Notes: generated from the sequence alone by a model not told the origin. Positions 38,096 to 51,130 are shown, counted from the first letter of the stretch. The stretch: 64,000 bases of DNA from Acanthaster planci (GCF_001949145.1 NW_019091356.1:4489211-4553210); one strand, 5' to 3'. A program made the numbers and translations.

Positions 38096-41000
38096 CTAGT
38101 GTTGTTTGGGCGTGGCAGGGGTGGAGTCTTGTTTTGGACCGTGAACAAGGGGAAACACACCAAGTGATGCATAAACCTCCTTCAAGATCAGTAGCACAGT
38201 GTCTTCAGAATCCCTGGGCATAAAAGGAAATGGGAAAGTGTTCAAGCCAACACAATTTACAAAGCAGAGCAATCAGATTTATTGGTCTGTCAGTTTTAAT
38301 TCTAGCTTCTTTGTATAAGAAGCACATCATTTTATTCACTTCTTGTATCTTCTTCACTTTACGTCCTGAAATTTCTTGCAAATATGTAAAGTATAATTAT
38401 ATCAACAAAGTGTTGTAGGCGAGACCACTTACGACCTTCACGAGATCACACAAGACCAGCACAACACCTCCAGTCTGAATCCAAGTCATAAACTACTCAA
38501 ATGAACAGCAACACAAGCATTCCTTTGTCATTGTTCACCCTGTTACTTGTGACTGGTCTCGTGATGGTCTCGACTACAACACTTCATCAACAAGAAGTCA
38601 CACAAAAATTGAATTGAAGTTCCATCTTTGGTCAATTGTTATTAGGAAGTCTGGAAGGGTCTTGAAAGATGTTCATTACAATTGAAGACATTTCCTGAAT
38701 TTTAGACTTTCTGGCAAGGATTCCGTACCAGTAGCAAGTGTGACTTCCCAAGGCAAAGAGATATTCATTGAAGCTTTCCAAAGGCGCCTCTTGGAGAACA
38801 TAGTCTATCCGGCGGCCATTGTTCAGCTGACCCAACCTGAGCTCACACTCTGCGGATGGACCTATGACACCAAATCATTGAATAAAAGGGTAAAGGGTTA
38901 AACACCTTTTATAGCTCTTACTGATTGCTGGATAAAACTTGTCAAGTGAGCTGAACTGGGCACATCCTTGCATTGATTTCAGATAAGCTCCTTTTCAGAA
39001 AATGTTACATATGCAATTTTGTCAGATTCCAAACTGAGTGAGTTTCCATTGGACACCTGAAGCTTTAAATCCACTGAGTGTTTATAAAAGGACCTGTCAC
39101 ATTTCAGGTCTTGATGGAGAAGGGTGTTTCGCATCAGTCACTGATTTTCCTCTTTGAATGAGGACATTGTTTTCAATGAGAATTCAATGTTGCTTTGTCT
39201 TGTACCAGTACTACCTGGTTCCCTGGAAGACAGGCCATCTCGTTCCTGTTCCTGCCTCGACATCTCCTCCATGCTTAACTTTTCAGCCACTGCCTCCATT
39301 TCCTCTGATGTGACGGGCGGAACCGCAGCCTCTGTTCCGGTCCGATGGGCCAAAGCAAACTCATGGATGGACTTCCACGTCTTCTTCATGGATTCGATCA
39401 GATTGCGCTTAAGGTCGGACCCAAAAGCTGTCAGGCTCTCTCGCAACTCTGCAAAGGAGAGGTTTCATTGAAGCGGGATGGTACTACACATCTTAATGTT
39501 CATACTTTCTTAAATGATACTGAGATCAGCCAACTTCCAGGTATTGGTAAAAGAACCTCCTGAAAGCTCACAATGACATCAAGTCGAAGAGACCTTTACC
39601 TTACCAAACCTACCAGGAGCTAACACCTGTACAGTACAAGTTTGATTACTGGAAGGATCATCCACCATAAATTGGAGTCCAAAATTAACTAGAGAGTTTA
39701 AGGAAACGATGAAAAATTTTGAAATGAGATGAGAACATTACAACAATTCAATGTGAAACGGCATAAATCTGCTTTGTGTTTGTGAAAAAAACAAGAACGG
39801 TAGAACGTTACCAAGATGGAAGCGTTTACGACCCTTGTGATGTGGCATCAAGAATGGCTTGACATCAGCCATGTCAGAATGGACCAGAGGCTCCATCCTG
39901 TAGGCAACTGGGTCAAACTGTCAAAGACAGAGCAATAACAATAACGACAAGTCGTCTGCAGCTGTGTCCAGAATGGGTTTTCAGAGCTACGGCTATGTCT
40001 ACTGTCAGCATGTGTCTGTGTATATGTAGCTGGTGAAGAACTTGACCAAGCCCTAGCCACAGATTTCAGATACTGCTTGAAGCGGCTTAATATCAACTGA
40101 GTAATACACACACTGGTTCCAAAATCTCCACCTTTGTTGATGATGTAGTTCAGAAGACTTACTGACGAGGTAAAAAGACGTCCGTCAATTAAGAAAGCAA
40201 ATCTAATGGGGACTCACTGGGTGAAAGATATTGAAGAACCCATCACAGGTCGGTAGCTTGTATTCTTCTCCAACCCTACTGACCCCTCGCACAGTCAGGA
40301 ACATGCCGATGGGGGAGCCAACGGCAAAGAAACGCTGTGGCTTAAAGTCGAGCTGGGAATATTGAACAAATGGTTGGCCGACACCTGGACGGAAAAACAC
40401 AGAAATGGGACAGCAATCAGAGCACAAGTTTCTATTGCCTGCTGAGTTTGGAATCCATGCTTGGGCAAAACTTTGGGATATGTCTCGAATAAAACTACAG
40501 AAATGCCTGCAGTAGGATGTTGATTTTCATTATTGCAGGACTGTTTATGACCACTGCAGGACAAAGTGACGGGAAGTATCCTACATTAAGACCAAACTAA
40601 GTCCACCAGGCCGCCATCTGCTAGCACAGACAGGTTATCATGGAATCTATCAGACAAACATCATACACAGGCTGGTTTTGTATTCAAACATCTAGACAGA
40701 CTACTTTTTTCGGCAGATTGTATCTGCATACACTACCTTCGGATCCTGGTTCAAAGTCAACGTGTACAGAGTGTGTGGATACATCGTTGAGTTGTGAAGC
40801 CGAAGCCTCCTGCTTTTCCATCTCCAGTGCTTGTCTGATAGCTCTCTCTGTCTCAGCTTTGATCATTGCCTCTCTCGCTTTCTTCTTGCTCTCCTGAAGT
40901 AAAAGGAAAAGGGTCAGAAAATCTCTTTACTTATCTCTCTAACCATCTAACCAGTTCAATCTCAGCCTTTCAACTGAACAGTTGCATTCAGGGTACGATT

Positions 41001-44000
41001 TTGATGCTATGAGGTCAGTAAGTAACAATAACTCCCTCCACATTCTTGCAATTCTCCATGATTCCCTACTGGGTAGGAAACCAGTGAAACATTCTTCATA
41101 CTATGAATTTCGAATGATCACCAAGCACACACAGAAATTAGCACTGACCGGGTTCTACCTTCCTCAATCCTATTAGGACCTCCAAAGGATTGATGGTTAA
41201 GGTTAGTGTACTTATTAGCATTGGCTGAGTTCTACCTTCTTGAATCCTACTAAGACCTCCAGGGGATGATGGTTAAGGTTAGTGTACTTCAAGCTTTGCC
41301 ATAACAAGACATTGATACTTCAGCTGTCTCCTGACCTCCTTAGTTATTTGCTCCTTCAAGAAGCCTCCAAGTTTCTTTCTTGGTCCAAGAGGGAGGCCCA
41401 TCTCCTTCAAGTCTGAGTCACTGCACATCAGCTGAACAAAACGACAACAAACAAACACCTGTCAAAGTTGGGCTGAAATAAAATAAGCTGGTACACGATT
41501 CAGCATACCGAATCACTCAGTACACCTGTGACATGGATACAGGCAAGCATTCTGTTCACATTTTTGCTATTTGTTTTTGCCACACTTTGGGAGAAAGTAT
41601 GTAACATATCTGTAAACTGATCAAGATCTTTAGTACCAGGCTTTCCATGTCTATCCTCTCCTCCTGAAATTTGGGCAAGAAGTCTGTCAGTCCAAGCTGG
41701 GCGAGGGTGCTGTCCAAGGTCATGACCTCTTCCTCAACCCCCTCGTTGGCTAAATTTTCACTGAGCTCGTTGCTAGGCTGGGCCACTGATTGCTCGGGTG
41801 TGACAGGTGTTGCCAAGCGAGAGTCGGTCGTTTGTAAATTTGGACACGCATCTCCCTGATGTGACAGGAGGTCAAAGACAATCAGAGAACCTGGGGGAAT
41901 TGAGGATGAACAAAAAAATTATTTAGGTTTCAGTTGTCCAGCTTTTATGAAATGGAACCTTGAAATTTGTGAGTCCAAGGGAAACTCACCTAGACTGTGT
42001 CCGACGAGGGAAACTTGTCCCTTGAAATCGGGGTTTCTTTCTTGGAATAGTTGGTAGAGACGATTGATCTCAGAGCAAACGTGCTGAGCAATGGTCTGCG
42101 AGTAAGAGGGACTTGAGTAAAAGAGGATATCCAGGAGAGTGTCGTTGGTGAACCTGCGAAGACGTGAGATGCTGGGCAAGGTGATACGTCTCAAACGTCT
42201 GAAAGAAGACCAGGAAATGCCTTTCGTTAGAACACTTCAGAAAAGTGGGTGATATCTTATTAATTCCTTTTCAGACATGTTCAAATGCCTCAAGTTTCCT
42301 AGTGTTTCAAGTGCAAGTATCCAGCCCAAGTGAGGATAAGCCCACGTTGGAATAAGGTTCCGCTTCCAAGCTCAAAACTGTGACAAACTAAAAAATATAT
42401 TAAACTTGAAGAAAATGGAGGTTATCAACCAACATTTTCAAGCGATGCGTGATTGTATCTAGGTGGTATCTCGGCTGATTATTTCATTTAGAAAATCTGC
42501 TCAGTCAATTTCATTCTAAGACATTATCTAACCGCACCTGTCAACACCAGTAGCATCTCCATGCAAAGCATCATACCAGTGGACAGGTAGGAACTCAATC
42601 CGTCCTGTCCTGCCATCATCTACAGCATGCTTGAAATGGGAACGCATCAAGCCCAGAGAGACAGAACGGAAGTCATCCACTAGGAGTCAATGACAAATAC
42701 TCAAGATGAAGCGTATGAGTATTCATGTTTGTACAAGCAATGTGGGAAATTCTCTGTAGTGTTCCAGGACCCAAGTTTTGCTGACAATGTATAGTTTAAA
42801 TGTTTTCATTACTGTCGCTGGCAGCTTATGGAAAAATTTTCAGATCCAACTCTGATATCAAATAGACCAAGATTTTGTAGATAACAGAGGAAGAGGCACT
42901 TGGAAGGCATGTTCTGGTTTGAGTCGCTCGCAATACAAAATAAGAGAAAACAATGCTTTCTTACCACATTCAACAATCCCTCGAAACCGCAAATCACAGA
43001 CAGGGCCAATACCATGGACTATGAAGACCAAATGATCAATCTGACTGGGTTCTCCTGAAAATAAAAATTCAAAATGAGAAGAAAAATGGGTATTTGACTC
43101 AATGATTACTCTGGCAGATATAATAGACCTATTATAAATGACTGAAGCATAAAGATCTTTAAATATATTACAGTTACTGCATACAGAAACTTCCAAGAAA
43201 TAATGCACGTTCACATATTAAGCTTCAATCAATTAAAAATGCTATGGAAAAAAAGTCTGAACCACGTAGTTCATTGTGGCAAATTTGTGACACCAAAAAC
43301 AAACAAGGACAAATGTTAGCAACTAGCTTCAAATCCTACCTTGATCAATGTTTTCTAAGTCATCCACTCCCCGCTTCACAACCCTCGGTCTCATCTGCCC
43401 GTCAGGGGATGTTCCAAAGTCATCTGGTCTGGATGGCGGTCGAAAATGGACGATGACGTTGGGATTGTGCATGACGATGGTCTCGCCGTTGGAAAACTCC
43501 AGCCTCTTGTGCCAAACGTTGTTGAGAATCGCCGACTTGTACTCTTGCTGTAGTAAAAAAAAGTGCAATAATAAAGAGTAAGGAATGAAATCGCAGCCCG
43601 GGAAGCTGAGGAAACATTGTGGAATAGCTGCTTGGTCAAATGCACAGACCTCTAGTTGATCGGCCAAGTCTTCCTCATAAGGTAGGAACCTGTTTTCCCC
43701 ATCACTTTTGTAGAACCACGTGCATCTGCGGACACTAGAGGGCCTTTCATCCCAGTAGACTGCATGTCGTTGTCGCTGTTGAATAGTCACATCATAGCGC
43801 CCTCCATTGGTTGAGATGACAGTTTCCCCATTAGGATTGTTATATGCTAGATCCAAAAAATCAATCAACAGACTTTCAAAAATTCAAAAGCATGACCTCC
43901 AAATTCAAATCGTTCGTTATTTACTACAGTATGTAATTATACTTTTTTAAACTCCTCACTTTTCTGGATATTGAAAATGTTATGAACATTATTTCAATCT

Positions 44001-47000
44001 TATTGTTGGCATCAATGTGAATTTAAGGCAGGATCCTTCATCACTGGCCATCATTGAAATCAAATCCTCCATGAGGCATGAGTGGAAACTCAACTTGAAA
44101 GATGACAATTCCTGTAATACTTCAAACTGAAGGCAAAGCAATCACAAAACTATATAAAAAAACAGCTTTTCTGGTCTGCTTTTGGCCAAAAATTGTTGTG
44201 CTTAATAAATGAGAAATGTTTGTTTGTTCTTGTTCCCTGCAAGTTACTCACAAGCATGAAGTGCCTCGTCTAGTCTGATGGAGTCCAGAATACTGAAGGG
44301 GTTCCACACCTCGCCTCTCTCAAACTCCTTACAGTAGAACCAATGGGGCTGCACAGGTTGGTAAGGGGTACCACCTGGGACAGGAGAGCCACCTGTCTGG
44401 GGTCCAGCTACCTGCATCTGGTGCAGGTCAGCAGAAGTGGGGGGCGGCCTTGAAGAATCAAACTTCAAAAAGAACAAGATGTGAACATTTTATAATGAAG
44501 GTGTGAAATCTCAAGGTTATAACATTGGAATTAAAAATATGTGAAGATTTTTTAGGTGTTTTTGTCCCAACTGGCTCTTGTCAAGAACTGCTTTTTCAAC
44601 TGTCAAAAGGTATTTCAAGGACTTCTTATCATGAAAGAAATCACCTGGTGAAGTAAACTCACCACTGGGCGACTTGGTGGCCCAGAAGGTGGGGCTCCTG
44701 ATGGGGGTCCACCCAAGGGGAATGTTTCCACAATGGGTGCACTTGTAGAGGGTGCTGATGCTGAGATGCCTGCAGGGTGAAGTACTGGTCGGTACCCTTG
44801 TCCAAGCTTGACCCCTCCAAAGCCCCCTGTACGCCCCGCAGAAGGCCCTGTGGGGGGAGGTGCATTGGGATCACGGGGCACCGACATGGGCGGGGGCCCA
44901 GGCTGGATGGCAGGGGTGCTCGCAGGAGGACCACCATAGTACTCCTGCGTTGAAGGTGGGGCAGCTGGACTAGAGAAGCTGACAGGTTGGTGGGAGGATG
45001 ACGGGGCAATCAGAGGGGGTTGGTTTGGATTGGCAGGAACAGAGGTGGTACTCTGCTGGGTATGTGTAGGGATGGATGCTGGTTGGCTGATGTTGGCAAA
45101 AGGGTCTGAGACACTTGAAGATGTTGTAGTTGTGAAGAAGGGTACTTGTGGTTGGGTTGTCTGGCTTCCAGGAAGCTCAGCTGTCTGGCCAAGGAAATTG
45201 TCTGCTTCACCTTCTTCTGTAGGAACAAAAATAACTTTCTGAGGAAGAGTTCCATGCCTTAATATTACTAAACAACCCATGCAAAAACCCTTCGAAATTG
45301 GTCTGAAAAATTTTGAGTAAATACTTTGATAGTTTCCCTACAAATTTGACTCTTTACAAGGCTACTACTGTCTGACGGCTGACATACCACCATAGCAAAA
45401 AATTTGGGAAAGAGTTCCATACACAGATGCCACTGAAACCCAGTGTACAAACCCTATGAATCTGGTGTGAAAAACCTGAAGTCTTTTCTAAGTAAACAGG
45501 CAACTTCACTATTTTCACTGCTGAGTTTGATTTTTTAGGAAAATTTCATTGCTTTCAGATGTCCATAGGTCGACCCATGCAGGACAAATTTGTGGCATCT
45601 GTAAGCCTATGTGGAATTCTTTCTAAACATTGCCAAAATTTGTGATACCTGTGTATGGAACTCATCCCAACTGTTATGTGGCTCACCTGGAAAATTTCAC
45701 CTTCAGTTTATGGATTATCTGATAATCTGATAAGCCAATTTCCCATTCCGTCACCATGTTGATTTTAGCGCCCCCCCCCCCGGAGTAAGTGAACAAAGCT
45801 AGAGGGGAACAAATTGTCTATGTAACTGGGAAAAATGGCACACTAAGGGGGAACTCACAAAACAACAACAAAAAAACCCAAAATCTCTGACTAAACAAGG
45901 ACTTTTGAAGGAAAGGTCACAGGAAACTGCGTAAATAGACTCAGACACCAATATTTGACTTAAAAAAAGGACAAAAAGAATTTACTAAAAAGTACCCAAA
46001 CAATGAAAAAACCAAAGGGGCCAAAAGACTTCACACCAAAAGACTAAAACTTTAAAGGACTAAAACCCAACACAGTGTGTGAAATGGACCGTATGAGTAT
46101 ACACTCAGACTTCAATCACTGACTTCTAGCAGAATAGGGCTCAAGCAGAAAAACCACACTCCAGTTAGGAGGAACAATACATAGGTACATGTGAAGGTGA
46201 CTGGCCTCTGCTGATCTGCTACACGAAGTGTGGCCAGACTAGGGGAAGCTGGGGCTTAAACAAATAAACAGGGGGACACACTACTAAAAAAATCAAGAAC
46301 TCTAAACAAAAGCTAAACACTTTATGTAAAAAAGTGTACTAAAAAACACTTGTTTCTGGCTCTGCCACATCTACAACAATACCAATTGCGAGCAAATGCT
46401 CGCCAAATGTTATGCAAGCAACGTTGTTGTCATTAATTTATTTGCTCCCCTCTGTTAAATCTTCTCAGCATGCGCACATGGATGGAATGTGAAAAAACTT
46501 GGTTTTCGAATTAAACCACCCCAAAACATTTTTCAACTTTCAATATTTTATTTGGCAATGCAGATGGCGTAATGATGTTATGTAGCATGACTTGGTCGGG
46601 GCTGGGCATGCTGGGGCATGGGGTTCTGAAGCTGAATCATGATCAGCATAGTCGGCATGGTCGGTAAAGGCAGCCTCCGCCAGGAAATATCACACAAACT
46701 TAGGTGGTAGTTTGGGGCGTGGGTTCTCCTACAACTTACAAATTTCAAAAGTGCCAGCAAGCATTATGATACCCCCCCAACAGGAGAAACCTAGTAGAAT
46801 GATTCATAAACTCCTAAGTTCCGCCCTTGCCCAAGAAATCCGATGCAATGACTACTATACTGGCCTCCAGGCTTTCAGATATCTCTAGCCATGCTAGGCG
46901 CTTGGCCTATGCCATCACCCAAGATAGACGAAAGGTGATAAAACGCATAGGCCTACCGTATTTTGATGATTTTCAATATTAAATCCCAATACAAACGAGC

Positions 47001-47125
47001 AAAAGTTACCCACCTGTTGGAAAAAGAGATGCTGTCGCTGGAACCGGTCTTAGCGCGTCCGGTGCCAAACTATCACTGGCAGGAAAAAGTAGTAAGGGCG
47101 GAGGATTCTGATTCGGATCGGCCAT
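38096..47125 (-). CDS. SEC23IP: SEC23-interacting protein / DDHD-domain phospholipase-like (16 coding exons, 998 aa)
   Basis: Orthologue of SEC23IP (p125), which binds COPII SEC23 at ER exit sites and belongs to the intracellular PLA1 family. Exons in coding order: 47014-47125, 44663-45216, 44252-44462, 43650-43846, 43340-43547, 42965-43054, 42538-42679, 41990-42198, 41637-41890, 41336-41431, 40737-40893, 40218-40384, 39812-39917, 39206-39448, 38729-38861, 38096-38213; phases agree and the total is 2997 nt. In order: a Pro-rich SEC23-binding region (about 40-255); WWE domain (about 262-345; [16 protein letters not shown]); the lipase core with [17 protein letters not shown] and the nucleophile motif GHSLG (Ser573); SAM domain (about 633-690; [14 protein letters not shown]); DDHD domain (about 740-960; [33 protein letters not shown]). 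Human SEC23IP is 1000 aa. The last exon ([19 protein letters not shown]) was found by homology. Exon 14 has a second in-phase donor, so a few residues there are uncertain. Confidence 0.95.
41141..41290. repeat. 77-bp direct tandem duplication in a SEC23IP intron
   Basis: Copy 1 (41141-41217) and copy 2 (41218-41290) share GGTTCTACCTTCCTCAATCC versus its TTGAATCC variant, then GACCTCC and the exact block GATGGTTAAGGTTAGTGTACTT. It lies in the intron between exons 10 and 11, and the second copy ends about 46 bp from the exon 10 donor. Confidence 0.85.
45217..47013 (-). other. SEC23IP intron 1, low-complexity content
   Basis: No coding potential was recognised. It contains a C13 run near 45770-45782 and an A-rich tract from about 45.84 to 46.08 kb built from variants of ACTAAAA / AAAGGACT, which reads like a decayed simple repeat. 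Confidence 0.5.
45246..45470. repeat. Diverged tandem duplication in SEC23IP intron 1
   Basis: The block starting GAAGAGTTCCATGCC near 45244 recurs as GAAAGAGTTCCATACACAGATGCC near 45411. Each is followed by CCATGCAAAAACCC or GTGTACAAACCC, then a similar CTGGTGTGAAAAA / TTGGTCTGAAAAA segment, giving a period of about 165-170 bp. Heavily diverged. Confidence 0.5.
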
Positions 47126-47272
47126 GTTTTCTCCCTTTCCTCAGCACGACACGTCATATAAAAGGTCGCCAATGGAGGGCGCTATTCGTGTCAGATTTAG
47201 TCTTGCGATCGACTCATTCATATACCTGTGACGTGTTGGGAACCAGACTATGCGAAATCTGAGCGTAAAAAG
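47126..47272. promoter_or_regulatory. Bidirectional SEC23IP / MOB4 promoter
   Basis: The two ATG codons are separated by only 147 bp and point away from each other, so both transcription starts must lie in or very near this interval. It contains TATAAAAG at 47157-47164 (plus orientation), a CCAAT-like GCCAATGG at 47168-47175 and a TGACGTGT CRE-like site on the minus strand just left of the TATA. AAGATGGCC straddles the MOB4 start codon, a placement typical of YY1 sites. The architecture is read from sequence; activity in both directions is inferred. Confidence 0.75.
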
Positions 47273-50200
47273 ATGGCCGACATAGCAGACATCGCGGACA
47301 ATTTGGTGCTCCGGAGGATCCGGCCGGGCACAAAATCTGAGGTAGGTTGATCGATTCTTACAGTGGATTACGACCCATTGATGTTTTGTTTTTTTGTTGC
47401 TGATATTTTTATGTGAAACATTCGTGTAGATTTACCAAACATGTTACTCTATTGTTGCACGTCAAAACAGCACGCACCCATTATACCCATCTGCCCTTTC
47501 TCATTAGTACTGCAGATGCGGGGAGGGGGCGTGGCATTGATAGAAGGGTGCATTTTGCAATTCTGTTGGTGCGTGCAGTGGAAGGCAAAATATGTTTTTA
47601 GACTGTAACTCCCAAGTTGTGGCTTCAGGATAAATTGCGAACTTGTGCTTGGCAAAATCAGTTGATCTGCAAAATTATCGTGGCAGATCTAGGCGTAGTA
47701 AGGCCCCTAGTACTAAGTACTAGTAGTAGGCCTAGGCCAGTAGTAGTTATTACCAGTCGTCATCTCATGGTCGATATCAGTGATAGGTACTGTTGTGATC
47801 AATCCTTTTTGTAGAGTCTATTGACATTTCTGCCTTCACCTGCTCATCTTTTCTTACCAACATGTCTAATTAACCATTTTGAATTCATGTGCTGAAAAGA
47901 AGAAACAAGGAGGAATGACTGATTGTGCATTGTCATGAACCAGTTGTGCAGGTCAGCAAATTGGGCCCAACACATGTGAACTGTTCACAGATCAAGTAGC
48001 AATACATTAAAAAATCAGCATAACCCACACTTCGTGACTGATTCAACAATTTTGCTTCCATCTCAAACCAGGATTTTCACAACTGGGTTGACCAGTCATT
48101 TGAGGAGATGGACAGCACTTTAGCAGTCCAACAGGTAGAGTTCATGATATTTATATTGTAAATAATTATTAAATAAAAATAATGTACAAATTGTTTGTGG
48201 TTTGAAAAAGAGAGTAGTTATTTTCCAGATTTTTCCAAAGATACGAGTGATCGTGGAGTCAAATTGCAGTTTGTCCTTTGTTTCCTCTACAGTACATTCA
48301 ACAAAACATTCGGAATGCAATCAAGAACATTGATTTCATCTTGGAGGCTCCAGAAGGTCAAGATGAAGGAGTTTGGAAGTACGAGCATCTACGACAATTC
48401 TGTCTAGAGCTTAATGGACTTGCAGTCAAACTTCAGGTAAACTGCTGCTAGCTAAGGTGAAATGCAGGATTTGTTTGATGGAAAGTCAAACTTCACTTAA
48501 ATTGCTGCCAACCAAGGTGCATGTAAGATTTGTTTTTTGGGCGGTCAACTTCAGGTAAATCATTGCTAAGGTGAAATGCAGGATTTGTCACCTTACGTAT
48601 GAGACCTTCAGCCTTCCAAAATAAGTGTTCAGGCAAGTTTTGGTATAATGACTTCGTCCTCAACGGAGCAGTCTAGAGTATTACCATATATGGGCATAGT
48701 GACCCTTCTTATACTGATAGAGCAATCTTTGTCAAAATACAATTTCAAATATCTCAAGTTGGCAATGACTAATTTTAAATTCCATTGGTACAAACTTGTT
48801 TTAGAACTTCTAGTTTATGTTTGTAGTCAGCTTTTTTTTGCACAGCCAGTCAAATTTTTGTAATTGAAATTTATTTTTACTCCATATGCTGCAACATGTA
48901 AGAAAACCACTCTGTAACATGGAAACACCCATGCAATCTGTTGCAGGCTGCTAGAACAAGCCTTGTGATTGGTCAGATTACGTGAGATTTTAATGTAATA
49001 GGCTGTCCAAATATGGTTATACTCCAGACTGATGAGGTTTGCTTCTATGTCTTTTATCGACTGACAGACTGAGTGTAATCCCGACACCTGTACCCAAATG
49101 ACAGCAACTGAGCAGTGGATCTTCCTATGTGCTGCACACAAGACTCCCAAAGAGGTTGGTTTTTGTAGAAGCTCTTGGCCTGTTGGCATTTTGTGAGCTA
49201 AATCCTGAATTGATTGATGTGGGAAAATCTTGCAGTGGGTTCTGTAGTACTCAGCTGGTTAGGTCTGAATGTTATTATTTCATTCATGAGTGCATATTCA
49301 ACCTTGACACCCTTGTCACATTTCTAGTGACCTGCTAGACCACAATGTTTGTAAGCTTTCAAAGAGTATCAAGTCCAGTGCAAGGTATAATGGTGGTTCT
49401 ACCTTCTGAAATCAGCTTAATTCCTGTGAAACTACTTTGTGGATTAGCCAGGATTGACTGATTGATTGATTTGAAGGGATTGACTTTTGCTTGATGACAT
49501 ATTGGAACTCTTTGTACCTCTAGTGCCCTGCCATTGACTATACGAGGCATACATTGGATGGAGCAGCCTGCTTACTCAATAGCAACAAGTATTTCCCTAG
49601 CAGGTAATGCTCTTTCACTGTCATTAATTCATGGTGTTTAAAAGTATAAAAGCTGTTTGCAATAAGTCATCCTGAAAATGTTTCTTCACTAGAAAAGATC
49701 CAATTGAATGGATAAACAGTAATCCTGTCAAAGACGAGTTGAATGAGGATGCCCTATTGTCTGTACTACATTATAAAGCAGATCTTTGAAAAGTAAAAGA
49801 CACATTTGCAGTGTGACTGAGGTTTCCTTCAAATGAACGGTGATTATGAATGTGGATTTTGTGTTCTTGGTGGCAGCATATTTCTTCCTCCTGCCCCTCT
49901 ATCCAAAGCCAAAGAAATTTTAAGTATTGAAAACTATTTTGAAATTCAACAGAATTTCTTGGGAATTGTTAAGAATGAGAGGTTAATCCCTGTTTACTTT
50001 CTACATTTGACTGATTTGGTCAGGGTCAGCATCAAGGAGTCATCGGTAGCCAAGCTGGGTTCTGTCTGCCGTAGGATATATCGGATATTCTCACATGCCT
50101 ACTTTCATCACAGAGTGCTGTTTGATGAGTATGAAGTAAGCCATTAATAGTTCACAGTTGAAGTCACCAGTTCACGATCCCTAGAATCGTGAAGTAAAGT

Positions 50201-50637
50201 TAGAGAAATCCCTTTTGGGGACGTGTCTGAAGGAGGATTCTTGGTCTATGATGTTTCAGGTGTCTTGTCCAGACACATAGCTTCCCAAGTTATCATGAAA
50301 ATGTTGGCAGAGGCATTGAATTCCGAGTTGGTAGCACTAACCATAAGACCTCTACACATTTTTGTCCAGTAGAGACTTTCTGATCTCTCCCTAAATATAT
50401 GCACTTAACCAATGACATGTTCTTTCACTGGGCACCGATTCTTTGTACATTACAAGAAGTTGGCACAGAGAAATTTTGTGAATCATTTTACAGAATGAGA
50501 CTTACCTCTGCCGACGCTTCACCACGTTTGTCACCAAGTATAACCTGATGTCAAAGGACAACCTCATCGTGCCTATCCTGGAGCAGAACAAGACCGAGTT
50601 GGAAATAGCTGAAACTCCCTCCGAATCATCAGCTTAA
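47273..50637 (+). CDS. MOB4: MOB4 / phocein, STRIPAK subunit (7 coding exons, 232 aa)
   Basis: Class IV MOB protein of the striatin-interacting phosphatase and kinase complex, which binds striatin and modulates Hippo-related MST kinases. Coding exons: 47273-47341, 48072-48134, 48293-48436, 49068-49154, 49524-49603, 50024-50135, 50494-50637 (699 nt with stop); all junctions are GT-AG and in phase. Recognition blocks: [84 protein letters not shown] and [14 protein letters not shown], nearly identical to human MOB4 (225 aa). Zinc ligands are present: Cys-x4-Cys in ECNPDTC and the two His of HAYFHH. The N-terminus [12 protein letters not shown] differs from vertebrates, as expected for this variable end. 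The ATG is taken as the first one upstream of the conserved LRR block. Confidence 0.96.
48423..48592 (+). repeat. Three imperfect 60-bp tandem copies across the MOB4 exon 3 splice donor
   Basis: The unit begins AGTCAAACTTCAGGTAAACTG, that is, the last bases of exon 3 plus its GTAAAC donor, and continues GCTAAGGTGAAATGCAGGATTTGT. Copies start near 48423, 48483 and 48542. Copy 3 keeps an intact CTTCAG|GTAAAT donor; copy 2 has mutated to CTTCACTTAAAT and lost it. Confidence 0.85.
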
Positions 50638-51130
50638 TGAATTAATACTTATGCTTCACACAATGCAAAGCAAATGTAGGCTATCAAGGCCTAGGTCTCC
50701 CAGTCATCTGCAAAGAAGCCACACCGTCCAGTGCTTGTTTTGTTTAGTTTATTTGGGCAAAATGGAAGGTATGCACCTTGTTACATGTTCAAAAATTGCA
50801 TAGTCCTCCCCCCTGATCTCGACTCTATCTCTTGTTGAAAACCAGGGGCCAATTTTATGGCACAGCAGAGAAAGGACATTTGCTAAGCATACAAATATAT
50901 GCATAAGACCTTTTCACACGAGCGCTGATAACAGAGGTCCTATGCTATGAAATCACATCGATGTTACAATGGCAGTGATATCGTGTCGTGTGAAGGTCAA
51001 CCTCCGTCAAAAATATATATATATGTATATATAATCGTCCTCTGTAGGAAGTAGACATTGTGTAACCAACATTTACTCAGAAATTGTGAAACTGTATTAG
51101 AAAGTAAGCCGTGAATAGTGCGCAAATATT

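Noticed and set aside
45010-45255. Gln/Leu/Ser-rich minus-strand frame in the SEC23IP N-terminal region
   Set aside because: It overlaps exon 2 of SEC23IP in another phase; the Pro-rich frame joins in phase to the upstream MADPNQ exon and the downstream WWE exons.
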